A DNA stretch of 9,894 nucleotides from Planctomycetota bacterium (GTDB taxonomy: Bacteria > Planctomycetota > Phycisphaerae > WQYP01), in the NCBI GenBank assembly GCA_021828935.1, contig JAJZCU010000040.1:1-9894 (forward strand), read 5' to 3'. Every line of letters starts with the position of its first letter. Position 1 is the stretch's first letter. Below the pieces are notes generated by a model that was not told where the DNA came from, searched no databases, and was given only the letters and a program-made list of their open reading frames with translations. The position numbers and the translations under genes are program-made. Of the stretch, positions 1-5,508 are shown one piece after another.

Positions 1-459
1 GACCAGATCACGGCGCGGGTGTCGCGTCGGTACTTCACGCTGGACCATCCATCGCTGGGCTACCCGGCAATTTTTCACAACCCATCGCCCACAGTTCTGG
101 GCATTGCCTGGGGCATTGTGGCCACCTTGCCGTTGGGCACGGTGCTGGGGGTATGCGTGGCATTTTGCGCCACGCTGGGGCGCTGGCCGGAAATTTCGCC
201 GCGCGCCATGAGAAAACCCATCGCGTGCGTGCTGGTGTTCATGGCGTGTTGCGCGGTGGCGTGTGGTTTTGCAGGGTACGCGCTGATGGTTCACCTGCAT
301 CCGGGCGCATTGCGGCGGCATCCGGGATATGTGCGCTCGGTGGGGGTGGCGTGCGCTCACGCGGCGTCGTATGCAGCGGCGGGCTTGGGCGCAATTGTTC
401 TATGCATATGGACGGTGCGGCGGCGGCGACGGCTGGCGCGGGCGGCGTGCGCAAGTTGA
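1..459 (+). CDS. Small multi-pass membrane protein, 3' part only
   Basis: The reading frame is open from the first base, so the true start is probably outside the window. A GTG at 19 is the first start-type codon inside it, but no convincing ribosome site precedes it. The visible 152 residues begin with a short polar stretch. Three hydrophobic segments follow, at about residues 30-58, 73-97 and 115-137, and then an arginine-rich tail. This predicts an inner-membrane protein with three helices in the visible part. I recognise no catalytic motif. The pattern YFT..HP just before the first helix resembles uncharacterised membrane proteins I associate with Planctomycetota, but I cannot name the family. 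It ends 40 bp before the convergent CBS-HEPN gene and has no visible link to the restriction locus. That it is a real gene is fairly safe; its function is unknown. Confidence 0.6.
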   Translation, partial: DQITARVSRRYFTLDHPSLGYPAIFHNPSPTVLGIAWGIVATLPLGTVLGVCVAFCATLGRWPEISPRAMRKPIACVLVFMACCAVACGFAGYALMVHLHPGALRRHPGYVRSVGVACAHAASYAAAGLGAIVLCIWTVRRRRRLARAACAS

Positions 460-499
460 AAAGAGCCGTCGGCGGGCGCAACTGGCCGCGGATTTTTTG

Positions 500-1309
500 T
501 TAAGCACCCGTCGGGCCATGCAGCAGCTTCAGGCCATAACGCAGCGAATCGCGGAAGCGACGCAGGCGGTCGGCGTCGCGCGGGGTTACGGCCCGGCGAA
601 AATGAAAGATCACATTCCTCAGTTCGCCGACCTGCGTGAAATCAGTCTGCACCACCTCGCGGGCCGCGGGAAACGCTTTTTCGAAACGCTGCCAGTTGCT
701 TTTTATGTCGCAGACCAGTTGCCGATACTGGACAAAGGTAAAATCTTCCAGCGTCTTGGGTGCCCGGCCATTAAGGTCGTGACTCACAGCGGCGATCATG
801 GTCTTGAGTTCTTCATCACTGACCATGGCGTGAATGAGGCTGCGCACATCGTGCTCAATTTCATACAGCAGCACAAAGGCCTCGGCAAAATCGCTTAGAC
901 GATTGAAAATATCTTTGACGCTTAACAACCCGGCCAGTTTTTCGCCGCTGCGCACCAGGACATAATCGGTGTTGCTCCAGTCGCTGGCGGTGTCAATGTG
1001 GGCATCAATATCAACAAAACATGCGGTTTCCATGCAATCACCCACCGGCAGCGTGGCGGCCTTGATGTTGGTGTGGCGCAAGTCGCTGACGCGCTTGCCG
1101 AAGGAACGCCACGAAAACACGCCAATTGCTTCGCCATTGCGCATCACCGGGGCCTGGGCGATTCCGCGGTTGATCAGCAATTCAATGGCGTCGCTGGCCG
1201 GGGCGTCATGGGCAACGGTGGCCAATATCTGCCCCGCGGGCAGCAGATCGCGCACCAGGCCGAACGGGCCGGGCCGCTTTTCCTGCGAAGTTTCGATGCA
1301 AGGTTCCAT
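500..1309 (-). CDS. Two-CBS-domain protein with C-terminal HEPN-like region
   Basis: A predicted cytoplasmic protein of 269 residues. Residues about 19-74 and 86-140 look like a tandem CBS pair, the module that usually binds adenine nucleotides and acts as an energy or ligand sensor. From about residue 139 the protein becomes helical and ends in a HEPN-like pattern: RNVIFH at 231-236 matches the RNxxxH motif of HEPN ribonucleases and is followed by an arginine-rich helix. HEPN proteins often act as RNA-cutting toxins or defence effectors, so a ligand-controlled RNase is a possible role; this is inference. I chose the ATG at 1309. An upstream ATG at 1474 would add 55 low-complexity residues, and the best promoter candidate (1418-1447) lies inside that extension. 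The ribosome site is weak (AGG about 9 bases upstream). The gene is divergent from the Res gene and convergent with the membrane protein gene. Confidence 0.8.
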   Translation of the reverse strand: MEPCIETSQEKRPGPFGLVRDLLPAGQILATVAHDAPASDAIELLINRGIAQAPVMRNGEAIGVFSWRSFGKRVSDLRHTNIKAATLPVGDCMETACFVDIDAHIDTASDWSNTDYVLVRSGEKLAGLLSVKDIFNRLSDFAEAFVLLYEIEHDVRSLIHAMVSDEELKTMIAAVSHDLNGRAPKTLEDFTFVQYRQLVCDIKSNWQRFEKAFPAAREVVQTDFTQVGELRNVIFHFRRAVTPRDADRLRRFRDSLRYGLKLLHGPTGA

Positions 1310-1417
1310 GGCGCGTACCTGAAAAGGCAATGAGACCTGCAGGGGCCGTCCCGTCGAGCCGCCGGCAGCAGCGGCTTGATACCAGCCGCCGGCCCTGTGG
1401 CTGTTTGCAGTTGCGGT

Positions 1418-1447
1418 AGTATAACGCTTCTTAAATGTTGGGTGCAA
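1418..1447 (-). promoter_or_regulatory. Candidate sigma70-type promoter for the CBS-HEPN gene
   Basis: Read on the minus strand, TTGCAC (1447-1442) is followed by an 18-base spacer and TATACT (1423-1418). These match the -35 and -10 consensus at 4 and 5 of 6 positions. Transcription would start near 1411 and leave a leader of about 100 bases before the ATG at 1309. The leader contains a small hairpin, AGCCGC/GCGGCT with an 8-base loop (1357-1376). The surrounding DNA is otherwise very GC-rich, which makes this AT-rich patch stand out. No experimental support is available here. Confidence 0.4.
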
Positions 1448-1565
1448 AGAAGCGGCCGGCTTCGGATTGGGCACGTTTGCCGCCCATGACGGCGCCCCGC
1501 GTTGCCGTTACACTACCGCACGTCGTAAAAACCCTTGATTCATTCACCGGCGGGGGCACGCGCGC

Positions 1566-4500
1566 ATGGCCGAATCTGTCATCATCGAAAACCCGATTAT
1601 TAACTCTCCCTTTGCGGAGCCGGTCCGCCATTTTAAATTTGATGATTTGGGCATCACCAACCAGATCGACACCCTGCGCCGGCCCAGCTCTTACTTTATG
1701 CCCATCGCCCGGCCCAGAAAGCGCGGCAAACAGGAAATATATGAGGAATGGACGGCGGACCGCGTGGAGGAAAACAAGACCGTCAATCGCATCCGCCAGC
1801 GCGTAAAGGCCTGGCGCGACGGCCGCTACGCCCAGGACGTGACGCGCACCACGGCCCGGCTGCTGGAACATTGGCAGCGCCGCGACCGCAATCGGCGGCT
1901 GTTTTTCTGCCAGATCGAGGCGCTTGAAACGCTTATTTACATCACCGAAGTGGCCGGGAAATACGGCGACTCGTGGATTGAGTCCGACCTGCGCGAATTT
2001 GCCGAACACGCCAATCCCGGGCTGTTGCGCCTGGCGTGCAAACTGGCCACCGGCGCCGGCAAAACCGCGGTGATGGCCATGGCCATTGCGTGGCAGACGC
2101 TTAACAAGCTGGCCAACCCCCGCGATGCCCGCTTTGCCGACGCATTTCTGGTTTGCACGCCGGGCATCACCATCCGCGACCGCCTGCGGGTGCTGCTGCC
2201 GTCGGATCCTGAAAATTATTACAAAACCATGGAGATCGTTCCGCCGGACGCCTTTGACCAGATGCACCGGGCCCGCATTAGCATTGTGAATTTTCACGCC
2301 TTCATGCGCCGCGAAAAAATGGCCGCCGGGGCGCTGACCAAGCGCATTCTTTCCGCGGGCGGTGAATCCCCCTTTCTTGAAACTGAAGGGGAAATGGCGT
2401 TGCGCGTCACGCGCGGCCTGGGCCAAAAAAAGAATATCATTATATTCAACGATGAAGCCCACCACTGCTACCGCCGCCGCGTGGATGCCGCAGCGCCGGA
2501 AGAAACGCTGGCCGGGGAAGACCGCAAAGAGGCGCAACAGCGTGATGAAGAGGCCCGCATTTGGCTGACTGGCCTGCAGGCGGTGCAGAAAAAGTTGGGC
2601 GTTAAACAGGTGTTTGATCTTTCCGCCACCCCGTTCTATCTGCGCGGCTCCGGCTGGCCGGAAGGCACGCTGTTTCAGTGGGTGGTCTCCGATTTTTCCC
2701 TGGTGGACGCCATTGAAAGCGGCATTGTGAAAGTACCCCGCGTGCCCGTGGCCGATGATTCCGGCGTGGGGGAACAGCCAGCGTACCGCAACTTGTGGCT
2801 GCGCATCCGCGACAGTCTGCCCAAAAAAGGCCGCAGCGCCCAGGCCGTTATCGGCGAACCGAAACTGCCGCTGGAACTGGAAAGTGCGCTGCAAAGCCTG
2901 TACGGCCATTACCGCAAATACTATGAACGCTGGCAGGCCCAATCCCAAGCCGCCGGCCAGGGCCTCACGCCGCCGGTGTTTATCGTGGTGTGCAACAATA
3001 CCAATGTGTCCAAGCTGGTGTTTGATTACATCGCCGGCTGGGAAAAACCGCTGGCCGATGGCGCCGCCGCCGCCGTGCCCGGCAAGCTGGATTTATTTAG
3101 CAACGTCTCCGATGGCCGCTTTGTGGATCGGCCCAACACCATTCTTGTGGATTCCGCCCAACTGGAATCCGGCGATGTCATGAGCGCCGATTTCCGCGCC
3201 ATCGCCGCGCGCGAAATTGACGAATTTAAGGCTGAATATCGCCAGCGATTCCCCGAGCGCGACGCCGCCGAATTAACGGATGAACAATTACTGCGCGAGG
3301 TGCTCAATACGGTCGGCAAGCCGGGCAAATTGGGCGAACACATCCGTTGCGTGGTTTCCGTTTCCATGCTCACCGAAGGTTGGGACGCCAACACCGTCAC
3401 CCACATTTTGGGCGTGCGGGCCTTTGGCACGCAACTGCTCTGCGAACAGGTCATTGGCCGGGGCCTGCGGCGCACCAGTTATGAACCGCGGGCCACCACC
3501 GTGCAGGTCAACGGGGCCAGCGTGGCCCTTGAAGCGTTTGCCGTGGAATATGCCGAAGTGTATGGGGTGCCGTTTTCATTTATCCCCTGCTCCGGCGGCC
3601 CGGTGGACCGCACCATCGGCCCCATGCCCACACGCGTGCGCGCCGTGCCAAGCCGCATCGGTTGTGAAATAACGTTTCCCCGCATTGAAGGATACCGTTA
3701 TGAACTGCCCGACGACCGGCTGACCGCCCATTTCAGCGCCGCATCACATTTGGTGTTAAGCGCTGAAAATCAACCCACATCCACGGAAAACGCCCCACTG
3801 GTGGGCGAAACGGCGGTGCATACGCTCGATGACCTAAAGAAAAAGCGGCCGCAAACCGTGGCCTTTGAAATTGCCCGCGCGGTTTTGCAAAAACTTTCCG
3901 CCGCCGATGACGCGGGCCGCCCGTGGCTCTTTCCTGATTTGCTAACAATCACGCAACAGTGGATGCGCCAATGCGTGGAAATTAAAGACCACGCCTTCCC
4001 GCAATTGCTGCTGCTGGCGCGCCATCGCGCCGACGCCGCCGACCGCATCTACAACGCCATTGTGCAGGCCAGCGGCGGTGAAAAACGTCTGCTGGCCATT
4101 GCCCAGCCGTATGACGCCATCGGCAGCACGCGTTACGTTGATTTCGACACCACGCGGCCCACGTTCCGCACCAATCCAGAAAAGTGCCACATTTCGCACG
4201 TGGCGGCGGATACCCAAAGTTGGGAACAAAAGCTGGCCCAAACGCTTGAGGAAATGCCCGAAGTTATTTGCTACGTAAAAAATCAGAACCTGGGCTTTAC
4301 CATTCCATATGTCCTTGACGGCCAGCCCCGCCGCTACGTGCCGGATTTCATCGTGCGCATCAACGACGGCCACGGACGGGAAAACCCGCTGAGCCTGATC
4401 CTGGAAGTCACCGGCCAGGAAGACCGCGAAAAAGAAGCCAAGGTGGCCACCGCGCAAACGCAATGGATTCCGGCGGTGAATAACTCCCAAATCTGGGGAC

Positions 4501-4805
4501 GCTGGCAATTTTTAGAAATCACCGATCCGTGGACCGCGGAGAAAACGGTGCGGCGGGCGCTAAAATGTTGCATGGAAGCTATCCAGACAACCCCCGGCAT
4601 TTGCGGCGGAAGTCCGCGCGTGCGCAACACGCGGATACCTGTCTGGACGGTGGTGCAATACCGGCGATTGGGTGCAACCACCGATGAAATATTGGCCGAC
4701 TTTCCGTCCTTGCAAAAAGCCGACATCCATCGCGTCGAGCAATACTATCGCCACCACCAGCAGGAGATTGATGAAGAAATCGCCCGGCAGGAGCGGGACG
4801 ATTGA
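1566..4805 (+). CDS. Type III-like restriction subunit (Res) fused to a DUF433 domain
   Basis: A 1079-residue ATP-dependent restriction subunit. The SF2 helicase motor shows Walker A ATGAGKT (161-167), the DEAHH box (296-300), SATPF (353-357), TEGWDAN (603-609) and QVIGRGLRR (628-636). The C-terminal nuclease region follows: PDF with D927, then ILEVTG with E947. The lysine expected after the glutamate is T949 here; K956 or K959 might substitute. The overall layout matches the large type III-like Res subunits annotated as BPTD_3080 family. The normal end of such proteins (GRWQFLEITDPW, from residue 978) is followed without a stop by residues 1003-1079, a complete DUF433 domain. The cognate Mod begins at 9110. 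The ATG at 1566 has only a G-rich stretch as ribosome site, and a weak promoter-like pair (ATGACG, 17 bases, TACACT) ends at 1514. Res cuts DNA in complex with Mod when its sites are unmodified. Confidence 0.93.
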   Translation: MAESVIIENPIINSPFAEPVRHFKFDDLGITNQIDTLRRPSSYFMPIARPRKRGKQEIYEEWTADRVEENKTVNRIRQRVKAWRDGRYAQDVTRTTARLLEHWQRRDRNRRLFFCQIEALETLIYITEVAGKYGDSWIESDLREFAEHANPGLLRLACKLATGAGKTAVMAMAIAWQTLNKLANPRDARFADAFLVCTPGITIRDRLRVLLPSDPENYYKTMEIVPPDAFDQMHRARISIVNFHAFMRREKMAAGALTKRILSAGGESPFLETEGEMALRVTRGLGQKKNIIIFNDEAHHCYRRRVDAAAPEETLAGEDRKEAQQRDEEARIWLTGLQAVQKKLGVKQVFDLSATPFYLRGSGWPEGTLFQWVVSDFSLVDAIESGIVKVPRVPVADDSGVGEQPAYRNLWLRIRDSLPKKGRSAQAVIGEPKLPLELESALQSLYGHYRKYYERWQAQSQAAGQGLTPPVFIVVCNNTNVSKLVFDYIAGWEKPLADGAAAAVPGKLDLFSNVSDGRFVDRPNTILVDSAQLESGDVMSADFRAIAAREIDEFKAEYRQRFPERDAAELTDEQLLREVLNTVGKPGKLGEHIRCVVSVSMLTEGWDANTVTHILGVRAFGTQLLCEQVIGRGLRRTSYEPRATTVQVNGASVALEAFAVEYAEVYGVPFSFIPCSGGPVDRTIGPMPTRVRAVPSRIGCEITFPRIEGYRYELPDDRLTAHFSAASHLVLSAENQPTSTENAPLVGETAVHTLDDLKKKRPQTVAFEIARAVLQKLSAADDAGRPWLFPDLLTITQQWMRQCVEIKDHAFPQLLLLARHRADAADRIYNAIVQASGGEKRLLAIAQPYDAIGSTRYVDFDTTRPTFRTNPEKCHISHVAADTQSWEQKLAQTLEEMPEVICYVKNQNLGFTIPYVLDGQPRRYVPDFIVRINDGHGRENPLSLILEVTGQEDREKEAKVATAQTQWIPAVNNSQIWGRWQFLEITDPWTAEKTVRRALKCCMEAIQTTPGICGGSPRVRNTRIPVWTVVQYRRLGATTDEILADFPSLQKADIHRVEQYYRHHQQEIDEEIARQERDD
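4503..4566 (+). repeat. Direct repeat copy 1: 3' end of the res coding region
   Basis: These 64 bases encode the last conserved part of the Res protein (WQFLEITDPW and the following basic stretch). They are nearly identical to 5277-5343. I count three substitutions and one 3-base insertion (CCG) in the second copy. The repeats are in direct orientation with a period of about 774 bp and bracket the DUF433-DUF5615 pair. The reading frame continues from this copy straight into the DUF433 domain. Confidence 0.9.
4572..4805 (+). other. DUF433 antitoxin-like domain inside the Res reading frame
   Basis: Residues 1003-1079 of the Res fusion form a full-length DUF433 protein of 77 residues that begins with its own methionine. 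The family hallmark is clear: TTPGICGG, then a basic stretch, then NTRIPVW, then a helix with ADFPSLQKADI. DUF433 proteins are small helix-turn-helix-type proteins usually encoded just upstream of a DUF5615 PIN-like toxin, as here, and are taken to be its antitoxin and DNA-binding autoregulator. No ribosome site precedes the ATG at 4572. It is therefore open whether the domain is made only as a Res tail, also from an internal start, or is released by proteolysis. GTTGCAT at 4567-4573, directly before the start, is a 6/7 match to the GTTRRRY integron core. Confidence 0.8.
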
Positions 4806-5146
4806 TGGCGCAATTTTATTCCAACGAAAACTTCCCATTGCAGGTCGTCGAAGCCCTTCGCGAGCTTGGCCACGACGTGTTGACTTCCTTGGACACTGGT
4901 AACGCGAACGCCAGGGTAGCGGATTCCGACGTGCTGGCTTACGCGACGTCGCTGAATCGGGCCGTGCTGACGCTAAACCGCCGGGATTTTATCGCATTGC
5001 ACGCCACCGCCCCCTTGCATGATGGCATCATTGTCTGCACTGTGGATCGTGATTACGCGGGACAAGCAAATCGAATCAACGACTCCGTTCAAGGTTGCTC
5101 CTCTCTGCGCGGGCAACTGCTTCGCGTGCATCGGCCGAACAAATAA
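4805..5146 (+). CDS. DUF5615 family PIN-like toxin
   Basis: A 113-residue PIN-like protein of the DUF5615 family. Visible family features are FYSNENFPL (residues 4-12), LGHDV (21-25), DVLAYA (42-47), LTLNRRDF (55-62) and GIIVCT (74-79). Candidate metal-ligand acids are E8, D24, D42 and D61. The usual DEN near the N-terminus reads NEN, as I recall for this subgroup. PIN-fold toxins cut RNA, so growth inhibition unless bound by the antitoxin is the expected role; neither activity is proven here. The start overlaps the Res-DUF433 stop as TGATG, one shared base, so translation is coupled. AGGAG lies 11 bases upstream at 4789-4793, inside the DUF433 coding sequence. An alternative TTG at 4802 is less likely. 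The gene must depend on the res transcript unless a promoter lies inside res. Confidence 0.87.
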   Translation: MAQFYSNENFPLQVVEALRELGHDVLTSLDTGNANARVADSDVLAYATSLNRAVLTLNRRDFIALHATAPLHDGIIVCTVDRDYAGQANRINDSVQGCSSLRGQLLRVHRPNK

Positions 5147-5209
5147 GACCAGTCGGCTGATATTCGGCGACGCGCTGCCGGGCAGGAAAACTGGTCTGAC
5201 CGGTTCAGC
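5134..5209. repeat. attC-like imperfect inverted repeat at the toxin stop
   Basis: Two nested inverted pairs occur here. The outer pair is GCCGAAC (5134-5140) with GTTCAGC (5203-5209), one mismatch. The inner pair is AGACCAGT (5146-5153) with ACTGGTCT (5190-5197), perfect. Both gaps between outer and inner boxes are exactly 5 bases, and the toxin stop codon falls in the left gap. This box order, spacing, 76-base size and the AAC/GTT ends are what an integron attC site shows. Departures are that R'' and R' each miss one consensus position and that no unpaired extra base is seen in the inner stem. No T-run follows, so it is not a standard terminator. The inverted repeat is certain; the attC reading is tentative. 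Confidence 0.4.
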
Positions 5210-5276
5210 CCAAATATCCGTTGGGGATTCTGCAAGGCACGTAAGATTTCGGGCAACGCGGGGGGACGGGGGCCGG

Positions 5277-5372
5277 TGGCAATTTTTGGAAATCACCGAC
5301 CTGTGGACCGCGGAGAAAACGGTGCGGCGGGCCGCGCTAAAATCGCCCGCAGGTGCGCCATCCGGCGCTTAG
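5277..5372 (+). pseudogene. Displaced 3' remnant of a res gene (direct repeat copy 2)
   Basis: Bases 5277-5343 repeat 4503-4566. In the matching frame they encode WQFLEITDLW, then the same basic stretch, then a short new tail ending SGA before TAG at 5370-5372. Upstream of 5277 the frame has no resemblance to Res and no ribosome site, so this is not an independent gene. It probably preserves the original end of res, or the end of a related allele, separated from the body of the gene by the DUF433-DUF5615 cassette. If rejoined at the repeat, Res would end about 11 residues after the repeat. The stop codon lies within the left arm of the palindrome at 5355-5412. Confidence 0.75.
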
Positions 5373-5412
5373 CCGACACCTATAGGTGTCAGCTAAGCGC
5401 ACTGGGTGGCGC
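5355..5412. repeat. 58-bp imperfect palindrome
   Basis: The core GACACCTATAGGTGTC (5375-5390) is a perfect 16-base palindrome. After one mismatch (C5374/A5391), GCGCTTAGC-type arms pair for 9 more bases (5365-5373 with 5392-5400). A small asymmetric bulge follows, then GCGCCA (5355-5360) pairs with TGGCGC (5407-5412). It has almost no loop and no adjacent T-run. It could fold in RNA as a strong stem that ends res transcription or shields the 3' end. In DNA it could be a REP-like or recombination-associated element. It overlaps the end of the res remnant and sits about 24 bp before the next gene's promoter. Confidence 0.7.
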
Positions 5413-5435
5413 GCCGGCGGCCAACGAATAATGAA

Positions 5436-5464
5436 ATGCCAAACGTTGCGCAACTCATTATGAT
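5436..5464 (+). promoter_or_regulatory. Candidate promoter with spacer palindrome, for the ATPase operon
   Basis: ATGCCA (5436-5441, 4/6 to the -35 consensus) is separated by 17 bases from TATGAT (5459-5464, 5/6 to the -10 consensus). Transcription would start near 5471, giving a leader of about 38 bases before the ATG at 5509. The spacer holds GTTGCGCAAC (5445-5454), a perfect 10-base palindrome, in the usual place for a repressor operator. A second inverted pair, ATAATGA (5428-5434) and TCATTAT (5455-5461), brackets it. The repressor is unknown; the DUF433 domain encoded upstream is one candidate, by inference only. Confidence 0.4.
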
Positions 5465-5508
5465 TGTCGCGGTATCTCCAACAGAATTCTGCACGGCGCG
5501 AGAACATA

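Noticed and set aside
470..498. Terminator after the membrane protein gene: short GC stem followed by six T
   Set aside because: Only four base pairs can form in the stem and the T-run is separated from it, so a functional intrinsic terminator is not supported.
1310..1474. N-terminal extension of the CBS-HEPN protein to an ATG at 1474
   Set aside because: The 55 added residues are low-complexity and unlike CBS proteins, and the likely promoter lies inside this stretch.
1431..2948. A 505-codon open frame on the minus strand, antisense to res and reaching into the divergent intergenic region
   Set aside because: The opposite strand encodes clear helicase motifs. The antisense translation has no recognisable domain and shows the biased composition of a GC-rich shadow frame. 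It would also overlap the CBS-HEPN promoter candidate.
5019..5372. A 117-codon frame through the end of the toxin gene and the res remnant
   Set aside because: Its first half is out of frame with the DUF5615 gene and it has no ribosome site. Only its last part (from 5277) has meaning, as a res remnant.
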